Assembly: GCA_947651825.1 (NCBI GenBank)
Contig: CANTAQ010000002.1
Span: 35,816 to 99,815, forward strand
Source: an uncultured Clostridium sp.
GTDB lineage: Bacteria > Bacillota > Clostridia > TANB77 > CAG-508
Direction of reading: 5' to 3'
Length of the DNA stretch: 64,000 bases
Shown piece by piece: positions 45,705 to 55,732 of the stretch (its first letter is position 1; each line of letters opens with the position of its first letter). The notes under the pieces were generated by a model. That model was not told the DNA's origin. It searched no databases and saw only the letters and a program-made list of their open reading frames with translations. The translations under genes were made by a program, and so were the position numbers.

Positions 45705-46558
45705 GAGTGTTAATACTTGGGGCAGATGGAATGCTAGGGCATGTTGTAAGAAGATATTTTGAAAAAAAAGGAAATGAAGTCTTTGTTACAACTAGAAGAA
45801 AAGAAAATGAAAATTATTTCGATGTTTCAGATAATATGAGAAATATAGATGAAATAGTAGATAGATTGAAGCCACAAGTAGTAATAAACTGTATTGGACT
45901 ATTAAATAAAGTAGCAGAAGAAAATCAATCTTTAGCAGTTCTAGTAAATAGTTATTTACCACACTATATGGATGAATTATCAGAAAAGAAAAATTTTAAA
46001 TTTATTCATGTTAGTACAGATTGTGTATTTGATGGAAAAAAAGGAAAATATACAGTAGATAGCTTTAAAGATGCTTACAGTTTTTATGGACAATCAAAAT
46101 CATTAGGAGAATTAAAAAACAATAGAAGTGTAACATTAAGAACGTCTATTGTAGGACCAGATGAAAACCCTAAAGGAATAGGCTTATTCCAGTGGTTTAT
46201 GAAACAAGAAGGAAAGGCAAATGGATATTCAAAAGTAATATGGACAGGGATAACAACAATTCAATTTGCAAAATGTATGGAAGAAGCAATAGAAAAAGAC
46301 TTAACAGGATTATATCATGCTGTTAATGGAAAAGAAATTGCTAAAGCAGATTTATTAAGACTATTTGCGAAATATTTTAAACCATCTACACATGTTATAG
46401 ATGATGAGAGTTATATATCTAATAAGAGCTTGGTGTTAAATGAAAATGACTATAAATTTGATATTCCAAGTTATGAAGAAATGGTAAAAGAAATGAGAGA
46501 GTGGGTATTGGAAAACAAGGATTTATATCCAAATTTAATTAATAAAATGGAGGAATAA
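45701..46558 (+). CDS. RmlD-like NDP-sugar reductase
   Basis: SDR reductase of 285 residues: NAD(P)-binding LGADGMLGHVVRRYF, then VINCIGLLN, HVSTDCVFDGKKG and the active-site YGQSKSLGE (Tyr/Lys). It has the RmlD length and lacks the C-terminal cupin domain of CapF/FnlB. Between an FnlA-like and an FnlC-like enzyme this suggests reduction of the 4-keto sugar to UDP-L-RhaNAc (WbvR type) rather than the FucNAc branch. This is inferred from architecture only. Confidence 0.8.
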   Translation: MRVLILGADGMLGHVVRRYFEKKGNEVFVTTRRKENENYFDVSDNMRNIDEIVDRLKPQVVINCIGLLNKVAEENQSLAVLVNSYLPHYMDELSEKKNFKFIHVSTDCVFDGKKGKYTVDSFKDAYSFYGQSKSLGELKNNRSVTLRTSIVGPDENPKGIGLFQWFMKQEGKANGYSKVIWTGITTIQFAKCMEEAIEKDLTGLYHAVNGKEIAKADLLRLFAKYFKPSTHVIDDESYISNKSLVLNENDYKFDIPSYEEMVKEMREWVLENKDLYPNLINKMEE

Positions 46559-46561
46559 AAT

Positions 46562-47671
46562 ATGAAAGTAATGACAATAGTTGGCACAAGGCCAGAAATA
46601 ATAAAACTTGCTTGTGTTATAGAAGAACTAGATAAATATACAAATCATATATTAGTACATACAGGACAAAATTATGATTATGAACTAAATGAAATTTTTT
46701 TTGATGGGATGAAAATTAGAAAACCTGATGTATATATGAATGCTGCAGGAGAGACACCAGCAGAAACAATTGGAAACACAATAGCTATATCAGATAAATT
46801 AATAAAGGAGCATAAGCCAGATGCAATACTTTTATATGGTGATACAAATTCTTGCTTAGCTGTAATTTCGGCTAAAAGAAATAAAATACCAGTATTTCAT
46901 ATGGAAGCAGGAAACCGTTGTTTTGATCAAAGAGTTCCAGAAGAAATAAATAGAAAAATAATAGACCATTCAAGTGATATAAATATGACAATAACAGAAC
47001 ATGCGAGAAGATATCTGATTTCAGAAGGAATTAGACCAGAAACAGTAATAAAAATAGGATCTAGCATGAAGGAAGTATTAAGAAAAAATGCAAAATCAAT
47101 AGATGAAAGTAAAGTTTTAGAAACCTTAGGAGTAGAAAAAAACAAATATTTTGTTTTAAGTACACATAGAGAAGAAAATGTAGATAATCCTAAAAATTTC
47201 GAAAATTTATTAAATTCTATAAATAAAATTGCAGAAGAATATAAAATGCCAATAATTTTCTCAGCACATCCAAGAACAAGAAAGAAAATAGAAGGACTAA
47301 ATTTCAAATTTAATGATAATGTAAAATACATGAAACCACTAGGATTTGCAGATTATAATAAATTGCAACAAAATGCATTTTGTGTAATATCAGATAGTGG
47401 AACAATAACAGAAGAATCATCAATATTGGGATTTCCAGCAATCACAGTAAGACAAGCACACGAAAGGCCAGAAGGAATGGATGAAGGAACACTAATAATG
47501 AGTGGATTAGAAAGTGATAATATAATAAGTGCAATAAATGTAGTAACAAGTCAAAAGGAAAGAATGCATATAGTAAATGATTATGATGCAGACTATGTAG
47601 CTGCTAAAGTTGTAAGAATTATATTAAGTTATACTGACTATATAAATAGAACAGTGTGGAGAAGATATTAG
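46562..47671 (+). CDS. UDP-N-acetyl-L-hexosamine 2-epimerase (FnlC/WbjD/WbvD type)
   Basis: Non-hydrolysing 2-epimerase, 369 residues. It starts MKVMTIVGTRPEIIKLA and has YGDTNSCLAV, HMEAGNRCFDQRVPEE, STHREENVDNP, SDSGTITEESS and AHERPEGMDEG. The NRCFDQRVPEE and GDTNSC strings distinguish the FnlC group from WecB, whose copy is at 58136. It would make UDP-L-FucNAc or, with the RmlD-like reductase before it, UDP-L-QuiNAc. 3 nt after the reductase. Confidence 0.88.
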   Translation: MKVMTIVGTRPEIIKLACVIEELDKYTNHILVHTGQNYDYELNEIFFDGMKIRKPDVYMNAAGETPAETIGNTIAISDKLIKEHKPDAILLYGDTNSCLAVISAKRNKIPVFHMEAGNRCFDQRVPEEINRKIIDHSSDINMTITEHARRYLISEGIRPETVIKIGSSMKEVLRKNAKSIDESKVLETLGVEKNKYFVLSTHREENVDNPKNFENLLNSINKIAEEYKMPIIFSAHPRTRKKIEGLNFKFNDNVKYMKPLGFADYNKLQQNAFCVISDSGTITEESSILGFPAITVRQAHERPEGMDEGTLIMSGLESDNIISAINVVTSQKERMHIVNDYDADYVAAKVVRIILSYTDYINRTVWRRY

Positions 47672-47685
47672 GAAGGGAGATAAAA

Positions 47686-48936
47686 ATGATTTTTAGAGAA
47701 TATCTTAAAAAAAAATTTAATGATGAAGATATCATTGAATTTGGTCCATTGAATCGTCCATTATTTACTAGAGAAGAATATAAAAATATTAGTTATGCAG
47801 ATATTCGTTCCACAGAAGAAATCAAACAGTTATATTCAGGAAATGATTACTTACAAAAAACTGGAATTAGTGTTGATACAAATAGCATTATAGATATTGA
47901 TTATAAAATAGTAAAAGGAAGCTATGTGAATACTTTTAAAGAAAAAAAATTTGATGTAGCATATCTTTCTCATGTAATAGAACATATGCCAGACATTATC
48001 AACTTTTTTACTGACATAAATAAAATATTAAAAGATGACGGAAAGCTAGTTATAATTTATCCAGACAAACGATATTGCTTTGATCACTATAGAAATAGTG
48101 TTTCTTTTAGAGATGCATATGCTACTTATAAATATGGTACAAAAGAAAATGCAAGAATGGCATTTGATTTTGCTTATAATGTTGTTCATGAAAATAGCGA
48201 GATATTTTTTTGGACAGGTAAAGATATAACAAATGTGATTAGTCAAAATAATCTTGGAGATGCAGAAAAATATTATCAAGAAACATTAAATGGAAGCATT
48301 GATGATGATGATGTTCATTTTTGGCCATTTTCAGACATTGATTTTCTAAAATTTATTTATGAAATGAAAAGAGCAAATTTATTTGATTATGAAGTAGAGG
48401 AATTTTATCCTACCCAGGTTAATACGCAAGAATTTATGATTATACTAAAAAAAACTACAAATAAACAATACTCAGATATTTTGAAATTAATAAATAAATA
48501 TGATATGCAAACGAAAGAAAATGAATATAAAACTGAAATAAAAGAAAAAGAGGCGGAAATTGAAAATTTCAAAGGATGTATACAGAATATAAAAAATGAA
48601 CTACAAGAGACAAGTCAAAAGAATGAAAGCTTAAGTTTAGCAAATGAACAAATGGCACAGAGAATAAAGAAATTGAATTTAGAAAATACAGAGATTACAC
48701 AGGAAATGGAAGAATTGAATTTAAAAAATACAGAGATTACACAGGAAATGGAAGAATTGAATTTAAAAAATACAGAGATTACACAGGAAATAGAAGAATT
48801 TAATTTAGAAAATATACAAATGAGACAGAAAATAGAAGATTTAAACAGAATAATAAAAAATTACGAAAATAGCAAAAGCTGGAAAATAACTGCACCATTA
48901 AGAAAGATAAGTAGAATAATAAATGGAAAATCTTAA
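47686..48936 (+). CDS. SAM-dependent methyltransferase with coiled-coil tail
   Basis: 416 residues from the ATG at 47686 (GGAAGGGAG upstream). The N-terminal class I methyltransferase-like domain shows IEFGPLNRPL, FDVAYLSHVIEHMPDI and LKDDGKLVIIYPDKRYCFD. Residues about 270-395 form a long coiled coil with a 14-residue repeat [EK]LNLxNTEITQEM encoded by 42-bp DNA repeats. The C-terminus has SKSWKITAPLRKI, a motif shared with the glycosyltransferase at 49044. The target is not known; methyl capping or decoration of the polymer is a guess. Confidence 0.75.
   Translation: MIFREYLKKKFNDEDIIEFGPLNRPLFTREEYKNISYADIRSTEEIKQLYSGNDYLQKTGISVDTNSIIDIDYKIVKGSYVNTFKEKKFDVAYLSHVIEHMPDIINFFTDINKILKDDGKLVIIYPDKRYCFDHYRNSVSFRDAYATYKYGTKENARMAFDFAYNVVHENSEIFFWTGKDITNVISQNNLGDAEKYYQETLNGSIDDDDVHFWPFSDIDFLKFIYEMKRANLFDYEVEEFYPTQVNTQEFMIILKKTTNKQYSDILKLINKYDMQTKENEYKTEIKEKEAEIENFKGCIQNIKNELQETSQKNESLSLANEQMAQRIKKLNLENTEITQEMEELNLKNTEITQEMEELNLKNTEITQEIEEFNLENIQMRQKIEDLNRIIKNYENSKSWKITAPLRKISRIINGKS
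48671..48838 (+). repeat. 42-bp tandem repeat, three near-perfect and one degenerate copy
   Basis: Units begin at 48671, 48713, 48755 and 48797 (AATTGAATTTAGAAAATACA or AATTGAATTTAAAAAATACA). Each encodes 14 residues of coiled coil (four heptad turns per two units), so copy number can change without a frame shift. Confidence 0.9.
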
Positions 48937-49043
48937 TAAAGAGTGATGAATCCTTGAAAAAAAGGGAATATGCTAAAATATAATGGAAAAATTTTCAGTA
49001 TAATGAAAAATAAGATATAAAAAATTATAAAATGAGGTAAACG

Positions 49044-50900
49044 ATGAGTAATAAATTTAATCCGAAAGTGTCAATAATTATACCAGTATATAATGGGGCT
49101 AATTTTTTAGAAGAAGCAATACAGAGTGCAATAGAGCAAACATATAAAAATTTAGAAATATTGGTAGTAAATGATGGATCAAATGATCAGGGTGAGACGG
49201 AAAGAATAGCAATGAAATATATAGATAAAATAAAATATTACTATAAAGAAAATGGTGGAGTAGCAACTGCCCTAAATTTGGCATTAGAAAAAATGACAGG
49301 AGAATACTTTTCATGGCTAAGTCATGACGATTTATATTATAAAGATAAAATAGAGAAGCAAATAAATTTTATAGAAGCGAACAATTTAGAAAATGAAAAA
49401 GTATTTTTATTTGGAGACTATTCAATTATTGATGAAAAAGGAAACTTAATTGCAGAATGTAAAAAGAATCATAAAGAAATTGAAAAAAAAGAAGAGTATT
49501 CTTTATTGCGTGGACATGTAAATGGTATTACAGTACTTATTCCTAAAAAGGCATTTGAAGAATGTGGAAAATTTGATGAATCATTAAAATGTACACAAGA
49601 TTATGATTTATGGCAAAAAATGATGAAAGAATATAAGTTTATACATCAGCCAGAGATACTATCAAAAACAAGAGTACATGGAAAACAGGATACGGTTACT
49701 AGTCCGAAAGTAGTTTTAGAAGGTAATAAATTATGGATTAATCTAATAGAACATGTTACGGATGAAAGAAAGATTGAATTGGAAGGAAATATTATAAAGT
49801 ATTATCAGGAATTGAGTGATTTTCTTGAAAGTACACCATATCTTGAAGCAAAAAATCATTGTGACAGACAAATAGAAAAGGAAAGAAAACAATTAAAAGA
49901 AGTCATAGATAAGATAAAGGTAAGTATAATAATACCATTTTATAATAGAGCAGAAATTACAATGAAAGCTATAGAATCTGCATTAAAACAAACACATAAA
50001 AATATAGAAATAATATTGGTAAATGATGGTTCAAATAGTAATGTGAAAAATCTAGAAGAAAAAATAAAGAATATAGAAAAAATAAAGTATATTAAATTAG
50101 AGGAAAATCATGGAACAGGTTATAGTAGAAATATAGGTATAAAAAATGCTATAGGAGAATACATTGCATTTTTAGATAGTGACGACTTATTTGTGGAAGC
50201 AAAAATTGAAAAACAACTTGAACAAATGTATTTAAATAATGCTATTTTTTCGCATACTTCATATTTGAGAAAAAATAGAAACAATGGTGATGAAGAGATA
50301 ATACATACAGGATGTAATGCAGGAAAATTATTTCCAAATGTAATAGGAAGTTGTGCAATTGCAACACCTACAGTAATGATTAAAAGGCAATATCTAATAG
50401 ATAATGAACTATTTTATATAAATGATTTATCACTAGGTGAGGATATATGTTTTTATATAAGGGTTTTGGAGAATATAACTGCTATAGGAATAGACGAACC
50501 GTTAAGTATAGTAAATGTTGATACAACTAGTGCTGCATATAATTATGAAAAGCAGTTAAAAGGACTGAAGAATATAATGAATTTTGCACTAGGAAGTGAA
50601 AAAACTAATATATATAATTTAGAATTATATAGACTATTTAAAGAGTTTATTAGGGTATATAATGTTCAAAATGGTATAGAAGAAATAGAAGTACAATATA
50701 TAAGAGAAAACAAGAATTTATGTGAACAACTTAAAAATCAAAGAGAAGAATGTGAAATGAAACAACAAACAATTTTAATATTGAATAACCAAATAATGAA
50801 AATAAATCAATCAAGATCAATGAGAATCACAGCACCTTTAAGAAAGATAGCAGCATTTGCAAGAAAGATATTAAGAAAAATAAAAAGCAGAGTAAGATAG
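49044..50900 (+). CDS. Double GT2 glycosyltransferase
   Basis: 618 residues with two GT-A domains. Domain 1 (about 8-230): VSIIIPVYNGANFLEEAI, VVNDGSND, SHDDLYYKD. Domain 2 (about 290-510): VSIIIPFYNRAEITMKAI, LVNDGSN, FLDSDDLF and GEDICFYIRVL. A helical tail ends SRSMRITAPLRKIAAFARK. Two acceptor additions or an alternating polymerase activity are possible. The tail motif suggests attachment to a common partner or to the membrane. Confidence 0.85.
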   Translation: MSNKFNPKVSIIIPVYNGANFLEEAIQSAIEQTYKNLEILVVNDGSNDQGETERIAMKYIDKIKYYYKENGGVATALNLALEKMTGEYFSWLSHDDLYYKDKIEKQINFIEANNLENEKVFLFGDYSIIDEKGNLIAECKKNHKEIEKKEEYSLLRGHVNGITVLIPKKAFEECGKFDESLKCTQDYDLWQKMMKEYKFIHQPEILSKTRVHGKQDTVTSPKVVLEGNKLWINLIEHVTDERKIELEGNIIKYYQELSDFLESTPYLEAKNHCDRQIEKERKQLKEVIDKIKVSIIIPFYNRAEITMKAIESALKQTHKNIEIILVNDGSNSNVKNLEEKIKNIEKIKYIKLEENHGTGYSRNIGIKNAIGEYIAFLDSDDLFVEAKIEKQLEQMYLNNAIFSHTSYLRKNRNNGDEEIIHTGCNAGKLFPNVIGSCAIATPTVMIKRQYLIDNELFYINDLSLGEDICFYIRVLENITAIGIDEPLSIVNVDTTSAAYNYEKQLKGLKNIMNFALGSEKTNIYNLELYRLFKEFIRVYNVQNGIEEIEVQYIRENKNLCEQLKNQREECEMKQQTILILNNQIMKINQSRSMRITAPLRKIAAFARKILRKIKSRVR

Positions 50901-50914
50901 AAGGAGAAAAAAAA

Positions 50915-52846
50915 ATGTGTTTCAAACCTAAAGTTACAATTTTAATTCCAGTATATAATGGAGCAAATTTTATAAGAAAAGCTATTGAAAGTGCAATTGG
51001 GCAAACATATTCTAATATTGAAATATTGGTTATAAATGATGGATCAACAGATAATGGAGAAACAGAAAAAATAGTTAAATCATTTGGTAATAAAGTTAAA
51101 TATATTGCCAAAGAAAATGGTGGAGTGGCATCAGCATTAAATGTAGGAATAAGAGAAGCTACTGGAGATTATATAGCATGGCTTAGCCATGACGATGTAT
51201 ATAAGCCAAATAGAATAGAAGAACAAATAAATGTATTAAATGACTTAGAAGATAAAACAACTTTATTGTTTACAAATGTTGAATTAATAGATGAAAATGG
51301 TGATGTTTTTTGTATAACTAACTATGCTAATTTGATAGGAAAAGAAAAATTATGCCAAGGAGTATATCCTGTTATAAAAGGAACTGTAAATGGGTGTTCT
51401 ATATTAATAGCTAAAGAATGCTTTAATAAAGTAGGAATGTTTAATGAAAATTTAAAAACTACAAATGATTATGAAATGTGGATGAGATTATTTAAAGAAT
51501 TTAAATCATATTTAATAGAAAAGCCACTTATACAATATAGAATACACAAAAATCAAGATACTAATAAATCTCCATATATAATTAAAGAGTCTAATGAATT
51601 GTGGGTAGATATAATAGAACATTTAGAAGAAAGACAAATTGAGGAATGGGGTTTTGAGCCATTTAACATATATATGGATTTATATTTTCAAATGTTTAAT
51701 AGTAAATATACAGAAGCATGTCCTATTGCATATGAAAAGGCGAAAAAAATCTATGAAAGAACTGGACCCAAAGTTAGTATTATAATGCCATGTTATAATT
51801 CAGATAAGTACTTGAAGAAGGCAATCAAAAGTGTTCTAGATCAAACTTATAGAAATTTTGAATTAATTATAATAGATGATAATTCAACAGATAATACACA
51901 AAAAATAATAAAAGACTTTGAACAAAAAGATTTTAGAATAAAATTTTATAAAAAATTTGAAAATGATAAAGGTATTTCAAAATCCATGAATAAAGGAATT
52001 GAACTTGCAAAAGGACAGTACATAACTAGGATGGATAGTGATGATATCATCATTCCAGAAAAAATAGAACAACAAGTAAAATTTCTAAATAATAACAAAG
52101 AATATGGAATATGTTCAGTAAATATTGCGATGATGGACAATTTAGATAATATATATAATATAAATGTTTATCCAGAACAAAAAGTTCCGTCAGAATGGAC
52201 TTTTTTGTGGACAAATCCAATTCCAAATGCACCATGTATGTATAGAACAAGTATAATAAAAGAAAACAATATAAAATTTAATGAGTTAAAAACTGCTGAG
52301 GACTATGATTTCTTAAAACAACTAGTGACAAAAACAAAAATTTATATGATAAATGAACCATTATATTATTATAGACATAATGAAAAAAGTATATATAATA
52401 CCAATAAAAAAGATACATTTAAAACATCACTAAAAATAAGCGAAGAATATTACAGAATTGTGACCAAAAGAGAGGTTCCAGAATACTATAAATTCTTAAC
52501 ATGTTTCTATACAGAAGATAACGAACCAATTACAAAAGATGTAGAAGAAATTTATAAGTTCTTAGAAGAAACTGCACAAAGTTTAAAAGGATTTTATAAA
52601 TGGACAGATGAACAATACGAAAATGTACAACTTGACATATTAAAGTTAATAGAAAAATATGCAGTGTATAAATATTTAGTACAAAGGTATGGTAGAATAA
52701 GAGCTGATTTTGAGGAGAAGGCAGATGAAGAATCTAGTATTATGAGATTAGTGCGTAGAGGTAGACAATATTTAAAGGATAATGGAATAAAAAAGACAGT
52801 AAGAAAAATAATGCAAAAGGTGAAAGGTAAAATATGGAAAAAATAA
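50915..52846 (+). CDS. Double GT2 glycosyltransferase, paralogue
   Basis: 643 residues. Domain 1 (about 5-230) closely follows domain 1 of the previous protein: ILIPVYNGANFIRKAIESAI, VINDGSTDNGETEKI, SHDDVYKP. Domain 2 (about 285-520): VSIIMPCYNSDKYLKKAI, IIDDNSTDNT, RMDSDDIIIPEK and AEDYDFLKQL. It ends in a basic helix KKTVRKIMQKVKGKIWKK, without the ITAPLRKI motif. It overlaps the next gene by 13 nt. Confidence 0.85.
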   Translation: MCFKPKVTILIPVYNGANFIRKAIESAIGQTYSNIEILVINDGSTDNGETEKIVKSFGNKVKYIAKENGGVASALNVGIREATGDYIAWLSHDDVYKPNRIEEQINVLNDLEDKTTLLFTNVELIDENGDVFCITNYANLIGKEKLCQGVYPVIKGTVNGCSILIAKECFNKVGMFNENLKTTNDYEMWMRLFKEFKSYLIEKPLIQYRIHKNQDTNKSPYIIKESNELWVDIIEHLEERQIEEWGFEPFNIYMDLYFQMFNSKYTEACPIAYEKAKKIYERTGPKVSIIMPCYNSDKYLKKAIKSVLDQTYRNFELIIIDDNSTDNTQKIIKDFEQKDFRIKFYKKFENDKGISKSMNKGIELAKGQYITRMDSDDIIIPEKIEQQVKFLNNNKEYGICSVNIAMMDNLDNIYNINVYPEQKVPSEWTFLWTNPIPNAPCMYRTSIIKENNIKFNELKTAEDYDFLKQLVTKTKIYMINEPLYYYRHNEKSIYNTNKKDTFKTSLKISEEYYRIVTKREVPEYYKFLTCFYTEDNEPITKDVEEIYKFLEETAQSLKGFYKWTDEQYENVQLDILKLIEKYAVYKYLVQRYGRIRADFEEKADEESSIMRLVRRGRQYLKDNGIKKTVRKIMQKVKGKIWKK

Positions 52847-54426
52847 ATGTATTAGAAGTAAATAATATAGATTTACCAGGAAGACGCTTTAATGGATATG
52901 ATTTATTAAATGAGCTTAAGGATAATGATTCAATAAATATAAAGCAAATTGTAATACAAAAACAGTCAAATAACAACAAAGTTAAAAGGCTACTTACAAA
53001 GAATGAACAAATCCAACTATTAGATAACTTAGAAAAATTTGAGAAGAACTTATCTATTCAATCTAATTTATCAATAACATCGCCAGCATTAATAAATAGC
53101 AAAGAGTATAAAGAAGCAGATATAATTCATTTTCATATGTTTCATAATACAAAACTTTCATTAATATCTTTAATTCAAATTTGTAATGAAAAAAAGGTAA
53201 TAATGTCATTTCACGATCCATGGATGATAACAGGAAGATGTGTACATTTTGGAAATTGCGTAAAATGGAAAAATGGTTGCAATGAATGTGAAAATTTAAA
53301 TACACTATTTTCATTTGAGGAAGATAATTGCGATGTAATGTGGAAGCTAAAAGAGATGATATACAAGAATATTTCGCCAGAAATTGTAGTTCCAAGTCGA
53401 TACATATATGATTTAGTAAAAGAGAGTCCAATAACAAAGAATATAAATAACGTACATATAATACCACTCGGAGTAGACTTGAATTTTTTTACAAATAAAA
53501 TTGATAAGGAAGAAGCCAGAAAGAAGCTTCAAATTTCAAATTCAGATATAGTAATTTTTTTAAGGGCACAAAAAGCTCTTAAAGGAACTAGTTATGTGGT
53601 GGAAGCATTAAAAAATTTAGATACAAATAAAAAAATTACAATACTGACATGTGATGAAAAAGGTAGATTTGAAGAAGTAAAAAATAAATATAATATTGTT
53701 GATATGGGGTCAATGAATAATGAACAATTATTATATGCTTACAATGCATGTGATATATTTTTAATGCCATCACTTGGAGAAAGCTTTGGAATGATGGCAA
53801 TTGAAGCAATGGCCTGTGAAAAGCCAGTAGTTGTATTTGATAATACAGCACTTCCATCAGTAACATTTGCACCTGAATGTGGAGTTTTAGTCGAAGATAG
53901 AAATTCTAATAAATTAAGAGAAGCAATTGAATATTTAATAGATAATGAAGCAGAACGAATTAAAAGGGGAAAATTAGGTAGAAAGATTTGCCAGGAAAAT
54001 TATAGCATAGATAAATATAATAATAGTTTAGTTAATTTGTATAAAAAGATTGCAAATGACTATAAAAAAGTACAAGATACTAAGTTTTTAGATAGAATAA
54101 ATTATAATAATGAGGATGCTTTAAAAATCCAAAAAAAATTAAACGAATTTACGGAACAGAACTTTAAAGAAAATAGTAAAATATATGAAAGCTTAATGTT
54201 TAAGAATGTAAAAGAAATTGAAGGCAAAATTGATTACTCTAACATAGAAGTACAAAAAATAATTAACAAGTATAATAACGACCTATATAATATCATAGAA
54301 AAAGAGCCAACCAACAATATATTTGTGCAACTAAAAAATGCAATAAATTTATTAATAAAAGATAGAGATAGATTAAAAAATAGTATACAATATAAAATTG
54401 ATAGAATATTTAAGAAAAAGGATTAA
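52834..54426 (+). CDS. GT4-family glycosyltransferase
   Basis: 530 residues, GT-B fold. The N-terminal lobe contains HFHMFHNTKLS, then FHDPWMITGRCVHFGNC with a cysteine cluster (CVHFGNC, NGCNEC) seen in some GT4 enzymes and possibly metal-binding. The C-terminal lobe has MPSLGESFGMMAIEAMACEKP, containing the ESFGMMAIE (EX7E) nucleotide-sugar motif. About 130 residues of charged helix follow. The start overlaps the preceding gene and the next begins 2 nt after its stop. Confidence 0.85.
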   Translation: MEKINVLEVNNIDLPGRRFNGYDLLNELKDNDSINIKQIVIQKQSNNNKVKRLLTKNEQIQLLDNLEKFEKNLSIQSNLSITSPALINSKEYKEADIIHFHMFHNTKLSLISLIQICNEKKVIMSFHDPWMITGRCVHFGNCVKWKNGCNECENLNTLFSFEEDNCDVMWKLKEMIYKNISPEIVVPSRYIYDLVKESPITKNINNVHIIPLGVDLNFFTNKIDKEEARKKLQISNSDIVIFLRAQKALKGTSYVVEALKNLDTNKKITILTCDEKGRFEEVKNKYNIVDMGSMNNEQLLYAYNACDIFLMPSLGESFGMMAIEAMACEKPVVVFDNTALPSVTFAPECGVLVEDRNSNKLREAIEYLIDNEAERIKRGKLGRKICQENYSIDKYNNSLVNLYKKIANDYKKVQDTKFLDRINYNNEDALKIQKKLNEFTEQNFKENSKIYESLMFKNVKEIEGKIDYSNIEVQKIINKYNNDLYNIIEKEPTNNIFVQLKNAINLLIKDRDRLKNSIQYKIDRIFKKKD

Positions 54427-54428
54427 AT

Positions 54429-55721
54429 ATGAAGGATAAGTTAAGTAAATTAAATTCTTTAATAAAAAAATATGGATTTATAGCAACAGTAAAAAAAGTT
54501 ATAGACTATATTTTATCAAAACTAGCTAATATATTAAATAGTATAAATGTTTTTAGAAATAAGAAGGTTTCAAAAATGTTGGAGAATATACTAAAAAATA
54601 ATCAATATGATAGAATCGTTGTATGGCGTAGTAACTTTGGCTGGAATGTACCGTTATTTCAACGTCCACAACATATTTCAATTAATTTGTCTAAACAGAA
54701 ATGCCTAGTATTTTATGAGGTAACACATTTTACAGATAAAATAAAAGATTTAAAAGAAGTAAATAAGAACTTAATATTAGTTAATTTAGAAAATAAGAGT
54801 ATTCAAAAAATATTATTTTATAAATTAAAAAATATAAATAAACCTAAATATATTCAAATATATTCAACAGATTGGAATATGAAATTAGAAGAATTAAAGA
54901 AGTATATAGAGAATGGCTATAAAATAATTTATGAATATATAGATGAAATAAATCCTATACTTTCTGGGACTAAAGAGATTCCAGTGAATATAAAAGAAAA
55001 GTATGAATATATGTTAAAAGATAAAGAAAATGTATTTGTTGTAGTTACAGCAGATAAATTAAAAGAAGATATAGAACAAAAGAGAGGTACAGAAAAATTA
55101 GTATTTGCATGTAATGGAGTAGAATATAATCATTATCAAAATATAGATAAGCTCTTTGAATTTGATAAGGATTTTTGTCAGATATTAGATGAAAAAAAGC
55201 CAATTGTAGGTTATTATGGAGCATTTGCAAGTTGGTTTGATTATGAGATGATAAGATACTTATCTAAAAACAGACCCGAATACAACATAGTTTTAATAGG
55301 AACGAAATATGATGAGTCTATGGAAAAATCTAAAATAGAAGAGTTGAAAAATGTATATTTTTTAGGTACAAAGGATTATAAAATATTAAAGAATTATGCA
55401 GCTAAATTTGATGTATGTACAGTGCCATTTATTATTAATGACATTACAAAAGCGACTTCCCCACTGAAAATATTTGAATATATGGCTTTAAATAAACCAA
55501 TAGTTACAACTGCAATGGATGAATGTAAGAAATATGAATCAATATTTATAGCAAATACAAATAAAGAATTTACAGAATTGATAGATAAAGCAATAAAATT
55601 GAACACAAAAGAAAGCTACAAATATTTTGAAATTTTGAAGAAAGAGGCTTTAGAAAATACTTGGGAAAGTAAAACTAAATTGATAATAGAATTGTTAAAT
55701 GAAAGTGAAAATAAGAATTAG
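54429..55721 (+). CDS. GT-B glycosyltransferase (TuaH-like)
   Basis: 430 residues. A basic N-terminal helix is followed by VVWRSNFGWNVPLFQRPQHI; the FQRPQH string is common in this glycosyltransferase group. The C-terminal lobe has GYYGAFASWFDYEMI and KATSPLKIFEYMALNKPIVTTAM, like the GT-B half of the enzyme at 42710 (SPLKLFEYISMNKPVIST), so the two share a donor-binding lobe type. Donor unknown. Confidence 0.8.
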   Translation: MKDKLSKLNSLIKKYGFIATVKKVIDYILSKLANILNSINVFRNKKVSKMLENILKNNQYDRIVVWRSNFGWNVPLFQRPQHISINLSKQKCLVFYEVTHFTDKIKDLKEVNKNLILVNLENKSIQKILFYKLKNINKPKYIQIYSTDWNMKLEELKKYIENGYKIIYEYIDEINPILSGTKEIPVNIKEKYEYMLKDKENVFVVVTADKLKEDIEQKRGTEKLVFACNGVEYNHYQNIDKLFEFDKDFCQILDEKKPIVGYYGAFASWFDYEMIRYLSKNRPEYNIVLIGTKYDESMEKSKIEELKNVYFLGTKDYKILKNYAAKFDVCTVPFIINDITKATSPLKIFEYMALNKPIVTTAMDECKKYESIFIANTNKEFTELIDKAIKLNTKESYKYFEILKKEALENTWESKTKLIIELLNESENKN

Positions 55722-55732
55722 AGGAAGAAAAA

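Noticed and set aside
48671..48838. CRISPR-like spacing of the 42-bp repeats
   Set aside because: Units are contiguous with no spacers, lie inside a coding region and encode a heptad coiled coil.
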